Shown piece by piece: positions 12,035 through 22,205 of a stretch of DNA of 64,000 bases. The stretch comes from Ceratotherium simum simum. Lineage: Eukaryota > Chordata > Mammalia > Perissodactyla > Rhinocerotidae. The first letter of the stretch is position 1; each line of letters starts with the position of its first letter. The notes under the pieces were generated by a model. The model was not told the DNA's origin and ran no database searches. It saw only the letters and a list, made by a program, of their open reading frames with translations. A program made the translations under genes and the position numbers. Where the stretch lies: assembly GCF_000283155.1 (NCBI RefSeq), contig NW_004454197.1, positions 15,560,350-15,624,349 on the forward strand, read 5' to 3'.

Positions 12035-12125
12035 TTGCTTCCGTGTTCCCTACATCCAGTACTGTGCCTAGTACAGAGGAAGCTTTTATAACTGTTTACT
12101 GAATGAGCAAATGAATAAATGACAG
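12035..12125 (+). mobile_element. L2 3' end fragment
   Basis: 'ccagtactgtgcctagtacagaggaagc' followed by 'aactgtttactgaatgagcaaatgaataaatgacag' is the plus-strand L2 terminus. Confidence 0.7.
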
Positions 12126-12684
12126 AAGAATTTTATCCAGTTGTTAAACCTGATTATTGTGCTGTTCCTTTCTCTAATTTGACACACACGTGGACACTCT
12201 GAGCCTGAAGGTCTGCTGTCTGCTTTGGGGTGCCCACCCCATCTGGCTGACTCTTTCAGAGTTTTGTTAGGATGAAGGGTCAGCTGGGGAAAAGGAGGAA
12301 GAAGAATGGGCCATGAGAAAAATATGGAATGCTCAACCTGGTCCTGGAATGGCTGTCCCAGCGGTGGCCTTCAGTGAACCCTGGGCTGCTGGGTGGTGGA
12401 GACTAGAAGTCACCCTCAGGCCCAGTGTACCCCTTGTTTCCTCTAGGCAATGGTGTCCTCCTTCTCAGGAGGTGGTGGCTAATAGAATGTTTCAAGAGCC
12501 CCATGTCAGGCACTCTGCCCCAGACCATCTTCCCCACTACCTGGGGCAGTCGGCCCAACCCCAGAGACAGACCCAGAAGGCCTGTCCACTTCCCTCTGAA
12601 AAGCCTTTTGCAGAGGCTGCACAGTAGTAGAGCGGGGAGAGAATTGGACCTGGGATGAGATGACTCACGATGAATGAATGATAG
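12126..12684. other. Non-coding unique sequence
   Basis: No element was recognised. Confidence 0.35.
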
Positions 12685-12890
12685 CACTAAATATTTATTG
12701 AGTGCTTACTTTGTGTTAGGCTCTTTACATGCATTTTCTTCTTTACCTACCAGATGTGCTATTTTGATTTTCCTTTTTATAGCTGAGGACACTGAGACCT
12801 AGCAAGGCTGGGTAACTTGCCGGAGGCAGATTGTGAAAGTGGGATTTGGATCCCAGCCACCTAATTCCAGAGTTCGAGCTCTCAGAAGCC
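12685..12890 (-). repeat. MIR SINE, near complete
   Basis: Antisense MIR: 'aaatatttattgagtgcttactttgtgttaggc', 'tttatagctgaggacactgagacc', 'gtaacttgccggaggcag' and 'gggatttggatcccagcc' in order. Confidence 0.88.
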
Positions 12891-13060
12891 CAGTGTTCTC
12901 ACCTCAGTCTGCACATTAGAGGTACCTAGGGAGCCTTCAGAGAGGACGAAGGCCCAGGCCCCACTCTAGACCAATTAAGAGAGAGCTCTAGGGGTGAGGC
13001 CAATCATAGCTTAAAAATCTCCCCAGGTGATGTGATGAACATCAGGGTGAAACCATCATG
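12891..13060. mobile_element. MER20 hAT-type MITE
   Basis: Starts CAGTGTTCTCACC and continues 'tctgcacattagaggtacctagggag', 'ccaattaagagagagctctaggggtgaggcc', 'aaaaatctccccaggtgatgtgat'. This matches MER20 (hAT-Charlie, non-autonomous). No clean 8-bp duplication is seen. Confidence 0.75.
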
Positions 13061-14107
13061 CCATATCCAGGGCAAGCCTTACTGCCTGCAGCTGGGGTGG
13101 GGCTGGAGGGCCTGTCTGGCATCGCAACACAGTAGTGGGTGTGGCTGTCCTTCTCTGGAGTTGTGTGTGAGAGGGAGCCAACATGGGCTACCATTAGCCT
13201 TGAGCCTGCTTGGCTACAGTGACCTTGAGGGTGGCCATTGTCCCTAGGCCTGAGGACAGAGGCTCCTGGAGCAGGTGAGTGAGGCCCTGAGTGTTGAGAG
13301 CCCAACTTCTTTGCTGAGAGCTTGGTAAGCTGTGCTCATGCCTGGCAGGGCAGGGGAGAGGGTGTCATTGTAAACACAGGGTTTCTCTTTCTCTTGTGTG
13401 TTGGGTGTGCTCCTGTCTCCCTTCATTCACCATGTCCTGTTAACTGCTAGACAGAAGCCCTCGCTGGCGTTAAGGGGATGGTGGTTTTGACTTGGAGGGA
13501 TACCACCTTGAAGCAAGATAAACAGGAAGGCACATATGTGTTGTGAAAGATAATCAATCTATAACCACAGCTGGAAGAATGTTTGCTTAGAGAGGGGTCA
13601 GGAGAAAAGCAGATGAAAGGACGATGAAGGGGAAATGGGATGATTATTTGGATTTCTTTAACGTGGGAGGCGTTCAGGGCTGGGCCCAGGAGGGACTCAG
13701 ACACTGGCGAGCAGTGGGGGGGCTCCGAGGGGGAAGCGGCCAGCGTGGGGACTGATGAAAGCCAGCTGCGGCAGGGGCTGCCCTGAAACACTCGGGAACC
13801 AGGTGATCAAACGCAGCGACCGCCAGACTCCTGGGCACCGGCGGACCCTCTGGTGCTGGGGGGCCTTCTCCAAAAGGTGCTGACAGAATTTTGAAAGTGA
13901 TCAAAGACCTCCCCTGTTAAACACGGGACAGACAAATCAAAGAATGTGGGAAATCAGAAAGACTAGAAATAAGGCAAATAAGAAAATGTAAACAACCCTG
14001 GGGAGAAGAGAAGAGGGGAGTCTGGTGCAGGTGGCGGGGTGTGAGGGCTGTGCTGCTCCACCCCGGGAGTTCCCTCCTCCACCGAGATAGAGCTGGTCCT
14101 GGAATAT
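13061..14107. other. Non-coding; GC/CpG-rich patch 13670-13900
   Basis: No gene is visible. About a dozen CpGs lie at 13670-13900 (counted by eye), which is moderately rich but borderline for an island. 13920-14000 is purine-rich. Confidence 0.35.
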
Positions 14108-14180
14108 CATGTGTGCACGCATATATGTGTGTGTGTGCATATATGTCTATGCATTTGTGTGTGCACATGCACGTGTGTAC
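14108..14180. repeat. Degenerate (TG)n/(CA-TG) tract
   Basis: Alternating purine-pyrimidine sequence (tatgtgtgtgtgtgcatatatg, gtgtgcacatgcacgtg) without one long pure run. Confidence 0.75.
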
Positions 14181-14257
14181 ATCTTTTCTCATGGAAGTTT
14201 CCAGTCCCAGAGTAGAACAACAGGGCAACTTGGTGGACAAAGCTCCATTCCAAGCAG

Positions 14258-14465
14258 GCAGTAATAACAGCTAATACTTGCTGAGGCTTACCACAGGCTA
14301 GGCCTCTCTGAGCACTCTTTGTGTCTTGTCTCATTGAATCCCAATTCCAGAAAGTAGGGTTTTTTGTTTTTGTTTTTGATCCCCATTTTATTTGGGGAAA
14401 CTGAGATGCAAAGGCTACATACCTGGCAAGGGTTTGGGCTGGCAGTCTGGCTCAGGGCTGCCCTA
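14258..14465 (-). repeat. MIR SINE
   Basis: Antisense MIR: 'aataacagctaatacttgctgagg', 'tgtcttgtctcattgaatcc', 'ccccattttatttggggaaactgag', 'tacatacctggcaagg'. A T-rich 'ttttttgtttttgtttttg' expansion interrupts the core. Confidence 0.82.
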
Positions 14466-15395
14466 CAAGGCGTGCTGCTAACACTTGAGCTGCTTGCACG
14501 TTGCACAACTTCAAAGGCCACCCTTCAGATCGTGGTCATCGTAGCTGTGGATAGGTATCACGACACACTTCTGGCTGTCGATGGGTCTTGAGCAGGACAG
14601 CTCTCTGGGCTGGGGCTGGGCTGCAGGGCTCCAGCCCACTCCTGAGTTCCCTCCCAGAGCAGCAAGCGAGCTGTGGGAATGTGAGGTGTGGATGGGGTGC
14701 AGGTAAGTAGACGAGCTCCCCAGGGCCCCCTCGGAAGCTCACGGGCGTGCCCCTGAAGTTTGGTGTCTCGGCTGCCTGGAGGAGGGAGAGGCCCAGCAGA
14801 CTACGGGAGTGATAATCTGCAGGCTGAAGGACTGCTGGCCCCTGGCTACGTGGCCTGAGGCAATCACGCTGATGCTCAGTGAGCCCTCGCCAGGAGTGAC
14901 ATCTGGGTTCCAGGCCTCGCTGTTCCTGCTGCGCCTGCACGGGGAAGACCTGCTTTTCCTGGGCCTGTAGTGCAGGTTCCATTTGTGTCCACTTGGGGTT
15001 TCTGAAGGCAGGTTTGACGCCAGCCTACCACAGTTGCCTGGATTCTCTCGCCTCTGGATTCTTTGACCTAGAAGCCTTCTCTCCTAACCTCCTTCTTGCC
15101 ATCATCAGTTCATTTTTTTCTTCACCTCTGGGCGCCTTTACCTTTTTGCCTCCATCCCATCTTAGCTACCAGCTCCTACGACCTCAACCTGGAGCCCGCC
15201 CAGACCCAGAACAACTCCACGTCTTGACCCTGCCATTCAAACCTTCCATCCTGCCCCAGTCCTTCCCTAGACATGTCCTTCGGCCTTACTGAGACACCCC
15301 TGTCCTCCCCTCATCAATGAGCGGGAATCAGAGAGGTAAGTGACTGGGCCCAAGTATGCAGCCTGGAAACAGAGCTTGAACTCAAGTCTCTCTCC
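14466..15395. other. Non-coding unique sequence
   Basis: No exon was recognised. 15320-15395 (gagaggtaagtgactgggcccaag) weakly resembles an antisense MIR core. Confidence 0.35.
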
Positions 15396-16040
15396 TTCCA
15401 TCCCCAAGACCTGGACGCAGGTCCCTCCCCCCATCATCACACCTGGATGCAGGCCCCTCCTCCCATCCCCAACACCTGGATGCAGGTCCCTCTTCCCACC
15501 CCCAAGACCTGGATGCAGGTCCCTCCTCCCACCCCACTCCTGAACACAGGTCCATCCTCCCATCACCAACACCTGAACGCAGGTCCCTCTTCCCACCCCC
15601 AACACCTGGATGCAGGTCCCTCCTCCTACCCCACTCCTGAACACAGGTCCATCCTCCCATCACCAACACCTGAACGCAGGTCCCTCCCCCCANNNNNNNN
15701 NNNNNNNNNNNNNNNNNNNNNNNNNNNNNNNNNNNNNNNNNNNNNNNNNNNNNNNNNNNNNNNNNNNNNNNNNNNNNNNNNNNNNNNNNNNNNNNNNNNN
15801 NNNNNNNNNNNNNNNNNNNNNNNNNNNNNNNNNNNNNNNNNNNNNNNNNNNNNNNNNNNNNNNNNNNNNNNNNNNNNNNNNNNNNNNNNNNNNNNNNNNN
15901 NNNNNNNNNNNNNNNNNNNNNNNNNNNNNNNNNNNNNNNNNNNNNNNNNNNNNNNNNNNNNNNNNNNGCAGGTCCCTCCTCCCATCCCCACACGTGGATG
16001 CAGGTACCTTCTCCCATCCCCACACCTGAATGTAGTCCCT
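15396..16040. repeat. 33-bp minisatellite (VNTR) with 97-bp higher order
   Basis: Tandem units of about 31-33 bases share the core 'cacctggatgcaggtccc'. At 15532 and again at 15629 the same 31-base variant (ccccactcctgaacacagg...) recurs, giving a 97-base higher-order period of three units. The array enters an assembly gap and resumes after it, ending in decayed units near 16040. Because the unit is a multiple of three it leaves open frames on both strands, which are artefacts. Confidence 0.93.
15693..15967. other. Assembly gap (275 N)
   Basis: All positions are N. Both edges are the same minisatellite, so the gap is unresolved tandem repeat and its true length is unknown. Confidence 0.99.
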
Positions 16041-16061
16041 CCTCATGCCCTAACACCTATT

Positions 16062-16480
16062 TTCCCTATTGTAAAGGCATCAGGACAACATTGGGAAGAA
16101 TTTCATAACCTTACTATCCAGCCCAGGCGCTTTCCTCGTTCTCTGTGTTCTCTGACCACATGCGCACCTATTTCATATAGAGGTACTCATAATCGACATG
16201 CAATTTCATGTTCTGCTTTTTTGACCTAACATCCTGCCATGAACATTTCCTGTGTTGTTGCAAAGCCTTCCTAATGATCATTTTTAATGATTGCACTGAG
16301 ATGAAGAATTGATGTTCTATAACCTACCTAATGTTTCCTGTCATTGGACATTGTAGCAGTTTCCAACTCTTCAGTCAATTTTTTGGACAATGTCTCAGTG
16401 AAAATCTTCATGTGTCCTGTTTTATTTTTCTCCTTGGACTATTGCTGTTGGGAAATTTCCAGGAGTGGGTCAGAAGAGCC
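16062..16480 (-). mobile_element. Old L1-type 3' fragment
   Basis: 'cattggacattgtagcagtttccaac', 'gacaatgtctcagtgaaaatcttcatg' and 'gggaaatttccaggagtggg' follow the antisense 3' end of old L1 elements ('ttggacatttaggttgtttccaa...'). Highly diverged. Confidence 0.6.
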
Positions 16481-16619
16481 AGGGTGCTGGGCTCCTGAAC
16501 AGCCTCATCTTGGTCTTGGCTGCCACACCCAGTGGTGGCTATGGCACCCTCCTTTGACAGATGAGAAAACTGGCCTTTCTAGAACCTTCTCCCACCGGCT
16601 TCCTCTTCCTTCCACTGCT

Positions 16620-16950
16620 CCTATGCCCCCTTTGCACACGTTGTTAACTCCTATCATCCTTTCCATCTCAGCCTGATCACTGTTCCTCGGGGTAGCCTTT
16701 TCCAGGCGCCCCGCTGAACCCAGGCCTGTTAGACATGTGCACAGCACTCTGTGCTTTTCCTTCAGAACGCATGCTTCACTCTGCAATGGTACATCAGTCA
16801 TGTAAGTATTTGATGAATGTTGGTGTTGCCCACTAGATTCTAATCTGCACTAGAGAGGGGAGTATGGCCACCTTTCTCCTCATAATGCTAGCCCAGGGCC
16901 TGGTGTGCAGAAGGGTTTCCTAAGTGCTTGCTGAATGAGGAATGAAGGCT
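16620..16950 (+). mobile_element. L2 3' region, diverged
   Basis: Ends with 'tagattctaatctgcact', 'agcccagggcctggtgtgcagaag', 'cctaagtgcttgctgaatgagg', the plus-strand L2 terminus. Confidence 0.6.
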
Positions 16951-17114
16951 CCATGTGCCCAGGACACCACTGGTAATGGTGGCTGGCCCTTGCGCTCTGC
17001 TTTCCTTAAAGAAGCTGTTCCCTGCATAATCTGGATGTGTGCCTTGGAAGGTTACGTCTCAAGCCTGAGAACTGAGTGAGAGCCACAGGAGGCAAGAATG
17101 GTGGGCAGATTTGT

Positions 17115-17290
17115 GACATTCTTGGGAGACAGCATGGTGCAGTGAGACAAACAAGGGCTCTGCAGGAGAGGACGTGCTTCTGACCAACTCTGCACTCAGT
17201 ACTGTGGGGCCTCGGGCAGAGCAAGCAATGCCACTGGGTCTCGGCTTTCTCACCTGGATGATGGGCACACACTGTGCCCCTCTGGACTAG
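17115..17290 (+). repeat. MIR SINE, diverged
   Basis: 'agcatggtgcagtgagacaaacaagggctctg' is the MIR 5' tRNA-related part. 'cttctgaccaactctgcactcag' and 'tcggctttctcacctggatgatggg' follow as the core. Confidence 0.65.
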
Positions 17291-18353
17291 GAAATGAACT
17301 TCATTGCCCTCAGTGTCTCCTTGGGCATATTAAAGCTACCCCAGTGCCCGTATCATTGGGCTTTCTTCCAGTATTTGGGGTAACACTTCTTGTGAAAACA
17401 CGGTCCATCAAATTGAAAGTGCTTCTTTAACTTTCTGGGAAGGAATGTGGTGATATTCTCACCCAGAAGTTCAGAGAAACTGTAAATTACTATTTTTTTA
17501 AAAACTTGGGTATAATTAAGTGAATAAACCATGAAGTCAGAAGTGAGAAGGACTGATTCATCAGGTAAATTCATCTCAGCAGCAGGTGGAGGTGCGTGGG
17601 GGCTCGGGCCCTGTCGCAGCCTTGTCACCTGCTGCAGGTCTTGTTTGCTTCCCTGCTCTGCTTGCTGCCTCTTGCCCTCCCGTCCTCCCCACTCACAGCC
17701 CCGGCCCCTGCCTTCCACTGTGCAGCCTGACCGTCGGCCCCGTGGAAAGGCCCCGTGCACTGTCTTGGGCTCTTGAGGGTCGTGGGAGCGAGGTATTGGG
17801 CTGAATGTCAGCTGACCTTGAGTGTGATGTGAGCCTGTGTGCAGGCATGTCTCTGAACCTGAAGGGACGGAGGCTGAGCCCTGTTGTCCTGGGGCCCTGC
17901 AGTAGGGATAGGCCAGATCTCACCAAAGAAGGCGTGGATGGCTCTTAGCTTTCAGTCTGCTGAGGATTGCCTCTGATGTGTGACTTGAGCTGTTCTCTGG
18001 ACGCACAGGAGCTGGCCCTCCCTATTTGCCTGTCTGCTGCCAGCTATGGCTGGACCTTGGGACGCACTGAGTGTGGTGGGCACGCCCCTGTTTGGACCGT
18101 CCTTGTAGCTGGGACCTGCACCCTGGGAGGGGATGCAGGGCTGCTGCCAAGCTAGTGGGTGTGAGCTATGCCCCCATAGGTTAAAGGATACAGGTGTGGG
18201 AGGCCTGTGTCAGGCCTTCTCAGGAGGGTCCGGGCCCCCTGCACTTGCTGAGGCCTTGCCTGAGGAGGTTCATGGGAATGGGATGGGCACGGGCACAGAT
18301 GCACCCCAGGCTCTGAGTTGGGCTGGCTGGCAGCTTCTCAAGAAGAGCGAGCT
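17291..18353. other. Non-coding unique sequence
   Basis: AT-rich at 17340-17560, GC-rich after. A 135-codon minus-strand open frame spans the boundary with no known domain; I do not call it. Confidence 0.35.
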
Positions 18354-18597
18354 GGGGCCCACCCGGTGGTGCAAGCGGTTAAGTGTGCGTGCTCCGCTGC
18401 AGCGGCCCGGGGTTCGCCAGTTCGGATCCCAGTGCACCGCCTGGCAAGTCATGCTGTAGCGGCGTCCCATATAAAGTGGAGGAAGATGGGCACGGATGTT
18501 AGCCCAGGGCCAGTCTTCCTCAGCAAAAAGAGGAGGATTGCCAACAGATGTTAGCTCAGGGCTGATCTTCCTCACAAAAAAAAAAAAAAAAAAAGAA
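18354..18597 (+). mobile_element. ERE SINE with poly(A)
   Basis: The tRNA-like head (ggggcccacccggtggtgc; box B-like ggttcgccagttcgg) leads into 'ggaagatgggcacggatgttagccc' and ends in a run of about 20 A. An imperfect target duplication flanks it (aagaagagcgagc 18340-18352; aagaagactgagc 18598-18610; 11 of 13). Confidence 0.94.
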
Positions 18598-18624
18598 AAG
18601 AAGACTGAGCCCTTCCTGCCTGTG

Positions 18625-18790
18625 GGGCATATTGACACATGAGCACATTTACTCTTTACAGCCCGAGAGAGACGTCTCACAGGTGAGGAAGCTGAGGCTC
18701 TGGGACTACGTCACCCATACAAAGTTACACAGCCAGCAAGTGGCAGGTTTGAGATTGGAACCTGGTCCCTGTGTCTCCAAGCCTACTCCT
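18625..18790 (-). repeat. MIR SINE
   Basis: Antisense MIR: 'caggtgaggaagctgaggctctgg', 'aagttacacagccagcaagtggcagg', 'gattggaacctggtccctg'. Confidence 0.82.
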
Positions 18791-19659
18791 GTCAACTCTG
18801 TGATTTTGGAAAGAGTCAGGCAGGCAGTGGGATGGGGCCTTGCCCTGTGGAAGGGGTCCCACCTGCCTCTCTGCAGACTGGGGTGTGTGTGTGCATGTGC
18901 GCATGTGTGTAGCAGGAATCACTCTGAGGGCCACACCGAGAGCAGTGCTACGGGGAAGTACAGCAGAGGGAGCCATCCTTCTGAGGTTCGGGATGAACAG
19001 TTTGTGATAAATGCCTAGAGATGGGCGGGGGGACACTGAGAGATGTGCCCAGCATCCGTCACTGGATGACTAATTTATTTCCCAGTGTGCAGGGCTCGGC
19101 CCAACAGTGCTTAGTAATGATTTTCTCTCTCCCGGTGACATGGTTCAGGTGGGCGGAGGGGGTCAGTGTACCAGGGTGACTCTGCCCTCTCCTTTGCTAC
19201 CCTTGGGGTGTAGGGCATATCATTTCTTAAGAACCATAGCTGGGGAAGAATGTGAGACACTGTGAAAGGAAGGGGCAGCCTGTCCCGTCCCCCTGCCCCC
19301 AGGAAGGTGTTGCACGGTCTGTCAGCAGTGGAGTCCCCTCCCTGCTGCTCCTGTCTGCAGCGTTATCCACAGGGTCTCCCAGCTCCCGAGGCCGACGCTT
19401 GCCCCTGGGAGCCTGGGCCCGTGAGCCAGGATGGCGGCTGTGGACTGGGGGTGTGGTAGAGTCTCCTTGGATAGCAAATTGTGAGTCTGCCCCAGGCACT
19501 GAGCGGAGGCCTTGGGTAGGCAGGGGGCTATGCTCTCTGTCACAGGCTCACACAGAACTGCTGAGGGCCCAGAATTCCCCGCCCGGGCCCCATAGGGAAT
19601 TCAGGGCCAGCTCCAGCCTCTGGCCTCAGAAGGAGCCAGGCTGCCTGGCTGGTGGCTGG
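18791..19659. other. Non-coding; short TG tract near 18885-18912
   Basis: It has a degenerate gtgtgtgtgtgcatgtgcgc tract. 19060-19150 (ggatgactaatttatttccc, gtgcttagtaatgattttc) is AT-leaning and may be conserved. No gene is supported. Confidence 0.35.
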
Positions 19660-19968
19660 CCTCAGGCAGAGTGGCGGCGGACTCCAGCACTACCTCTTTC
19701 CGGCCGTCCTCCCTGCCACGCACACAGGCTCAGCCGGCTGACGAGGTGGAATGTGGCCGGGGCTGCTAGCCGCTCCTGTTTGCCTGTGCTCCTTCGTACC
19801 CCTGCTCCCCTGCCTGTCCCCAGACTTGGTATCCTGGTTGCGAACAGTCCAGGGGAAGGCCCGGCTCCCTCCCTCGGGGCCTGTTGGAAGCAGCCCCTGC
19901 AGGGCTGTTCCTGGACTGGGGCACGTTCGTTCGTGCTGCTGGGATCGCGTCGGGATTTCTCCTGACGT
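19252..19968 (+). other. Longest uninterrupted frame (237 codons), not called a gene
   Basis: A plus-strand frame of 237 codons from an ATG runs through GC-rich sequence. The translation is rich in Ser, Pro, Arg, Gly and Leu, with no signal peptide, repeat or domain that I recognise. Long stop-free frames are expected in GC-rich DNA because stop codons are AT-rich. It overlaps the CpG-dense stretch and stops just upstream of an acceptor-like 'tctctccttag' at 19973-19983. I regard it as probably non-coding; an unannotated first exon is the alternative. Confidence 0.12.
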
Positions 19969-20000
19969 GCGGTCTCTCCTTAGCAGGAGAGCGTTTGCTT
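19660..20000. promoter_or_regulatory. CpG-dense stretch, possible small CpG island
   Basis: About 22 CpG dinucleotides were counted by eye in roughly 330 bases (for example gcggcgg at 19674-19680 and gatcgcgtcgg at 19943-19953), with high GC. That is roughly 0.6-0.7 of expectation, near the usual island threshold, while the rest of the window is CpG-poor. No TATA box or transcript evidence is available. Confidence 0.35.
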
Positions 20001-20029
20001 CTCTCTGTGACAAGACAAGTGGTGTGGTG

Positions 20030-20155
20030 ATGCCGAGCAGCTGGCTGCTGGATCACCAGTCCTGGCTCTGCTTCTTGATGTCTGGCCACGAGCAAGTGTT
20101 TTGTCCTCTCTAAGCCTGGAGTGGCATCTCTGTAAAAAGGGCCCAACACCCTTTC
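20030..20155 (+). repeat. MIR SINE fragment
   Basis: 'cctggctctgcttcttgatgtctggcca' and 'cctctctaagcctggagtgg...ctgtaaaaaggg' match the MIR core. Confidence 0.65.
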
Positions 20156-20162
20156 TTTGGTG

Positions 20163-20480
20163 GCTTGGGTCAGAAGTCTTGGTATTGTCTTTGATGCTTC
20201 TTTCTCTCACACCTCATAGTTAGTCCGTCAGCAATTCCGGCAGCTCTGCCTTCAGGGATCTGGACTCTGATCACTCTGTGCCACCGCAATGGCCACCTCC
20301 CTGTCTAAGCCGCCACTGTCACCACAACAGCCTTGTGTTTGGCCTTCCTGCTCCTGCCCTTGCTCTGGTAGTCGCTCTGGCTGATGGCACCATTCCTCTG
20401 CTCAGGGTCTTCCCATCTGACAAGGTGACGGCCAGCGTCCCTACCTTGACCTAAGTTGGGTGAATAGACTTCTCGGTCTG
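20163..20480 (+). mobile_element. L2 LINE, first piece of a split copy
   Basis: 'attgtctttgatgcttctttctctcacacctca', 'agttagtccgtcagcaattcc' and 'gatggcaccattcctctgctcagg' follow the L2 plus-strand order upstream of the pieces at 21040 and 21625. Confidence 0.75.
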
Positions 20481-20517
20481 CATGGGATGGTCCCCATTTA
20501 CTCCCTCTGTCCCAGAA

Positions 20518-20972
20518 GCTTAATTCACAATAGCCCCAAACTGGAAACAACCCGTGTGTCCTTCAGCTGGTGAATGGATAACAAACTGTGGTATATTCAT
20601 ACAATGGAATATTATTCAGCATTGAAAAGGAACAACCTACTGATGGAAGGAACAAACAGCAACATGGATGATTCTCAAAAGCACATGCCATGTGAAAGAA
20701 GCCAGACTCAAAAGGCCTTGTACCCCATCAGTCCATTTAATGATATTCAGAAACAGGCAAAACTATGGGGGCAGAAATCTGATCAGTGTTTGCCAGGGCC
20801 AGGGGCATTGACTACAAGAGGCACAGGGAATTTCTGTGGGGAATGGAACTGTTCTATATCTTCATATGGTATTGGTTACATGACTGCCTAAGTTTATCAA
20901 ACTCAAAGAATTGTAAACTAAAAGGAATGCATTTTACTATATGCAAATTATACTTCAATTTTAAAAACATTT
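20518..20972 (+). mobile_element. L1M 3' end inserted in L2
   Basis: Plus-strand L1 3' end: it encodes the conserved ORF2 C-terminal string WYIHTMEYYSALKR at about 20592-20633, then decays into 3' UTR ('gtttatcaaactcaaagaattg', 'caaattatacttcaatttt'). It separates two pieces of one L2. Confidence 0.85.
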
Positions 20973-21039
20973 TCTGGTTTGGATGATAAATTACGTGGTC
21001 ACCCAACTCTAAGGTTTTACTTGATGCAGTCATTCATCT

Positions 21040-21251
21040 TCTCTTTGACCTCATGTTTACTGCCCTCCTTGTTCTCTCCAGTCCAGCCACACAGGCCTCC
21101 TTGCTGTCCCTTGAGTATGTCGGCGGGCCCCTACATATAATCTCTACTCTTGCTTTCCTCGATTCCTGGAACAGTCTTCCTCCAGATAGTCACGTAGCTC
21201 CTTCTCTCTCTTCTTTAAGGTTTTTACCCAAAAGTCCCTCTGTTAGTCACT
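21040..21251 (+). mobile_element. L2 LINE, middle piece
   Basis: 'ctttgacctcatgtttactgcc', 'gtccagccacacaggcctccttgctgtcc' and 'gcttttcctcgattcctgg'-like text (about 21152-21170) match L2 directly after the first piece. Confidence 0.82.
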
Positions 21252-21620
21252 GAACATTGTTATGCACATATTGCTGCATAACAAACAACCCCAAGTCTCG
21301 TGGGCAGCCAGTATCTTGTGCATCCCTGCAGGCTGGCTGGGGTGGCTCATCCAGGCCAGGCTTGGTGCTTCTGCCTCCACCTCTGGCTCTGCTTCCTGGT
21401 GTCTCGTCTGGGCTGCGGGTAGAGGAGCAGTAGCTACCCAAGGGATGCTTTCTTTTGGCCGTGGCAGACGCACCAGAAGGCAAGTGCCTGCACAAACATA
21501 TTGCAAGCTTTTGCTTGTGTCATGTCTGTTAACATCTCATTTGCCAAAGCAAGTGGAGCTGTGCAGTATACATCACCCACGGGGGAGAGGAGTGAATATT
21601 ACCAATTATCCAAGCTGTCA
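21252..21620 (-). mobile_element. LTR-like repeat inserted in L2
   Basis: 'tgttatgcacatattgctgcataacaaacaacccc' opens it. 'gcttgtgtcatgtctgttaacatctcatttgccaaagcaagtgg' and 'gggagaggagtgaatatt' lie near its end. It resembles the 3265-3790 element. An L2 resumes exactly after it. Subfamily is not assigned. Confidence 0.6.
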
Positions 21621-21624
21621 CCAT

Positions 21625-21892
21625 CACCTTCCCAAGGAGGCCTTCCCTGGCCAACCTACTGAAACTTCAACCCCAGCCTGACATGTGCTGTCCTTCCTCT
21701 CCACTTTATTGTTTTCCTCAACACTCATGATGGTATAACTTGCTATACATTTTACTTACCTTGTTTATTTTCTGTCTTCCTCTCTGGAATGTACATTTCA
21801 CCAAAGCGGGGACATTTTTCTGTTTCATTCACTACTGTATCTCCAGCACCTAGAAAAATGCTCAATAAATATTTGGCTAAATGATTGAATGG
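21625..21892 (+). mobile_element. L2 LINE, 3' piece
   Basis: 'ccttcccaaggaggccttccctggcc' through 'ctccagcacctagaaaaatgctcaataaatatttggctaaatgattgaatg' is a well-preserved L2 3' end. Confidence 0.92.
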
Positions 21893-21904
21893 GTTATGCT
21901 AAGA

Positions 21905-22205
21905 AATTATGGAGATGATATATGAGACGCGCTTAAACCGCAGTCCTGCACGCGGGAAGTGCTCAGTAATCGGTGGCTCTTATTACTCTGCGGTCAGAGT
22001 GCTGTTGGGAGCTGTGCCAACTCAGTTGTGCACGTGATTGCAATAACATGCATGATAGACCTTTGAAGCAAGATTTCTCTTAATTCTGGTTTCTGAGAGA
22101 AGGTGTCCAGGCACAGAGAGGTTGTCACTAGCCCAGAGTCACCCAGCCAGCTAGGATCTCTTTGACCAAGGGCTCGTGCATTGCCCCAATGCTGTGCTGC
22201 CTCTG
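21905..22205. repeat. Two MIR fragments, tail to tail
   Basis: 21905-21985 resembles a plus-strand MIR tail (gaagtgctcagtaatcggtggctcttatta). 22075-22205 resembles a minus-strand MIR core (aggcacagagaggttgtcactagcccagagtcaccca). Confidence 0.55.

Noticed and set aside
15396..16040. Regular 33-bp direct repeats resembling a CRISPR array
   Set aside because: The units are contiguous with no unique spacers, and the DNA is mammalian.
15382..16229. Frames of 120-260 codons across the assembly gap
   Set aside because: They are kept open by N bases and by a 33-bp repeat divisible by three.
17353..17760. 135-codon minus-strand frame
   Set aside because: It joins GC-rich and AT-rich sequence with no recognisable domain.
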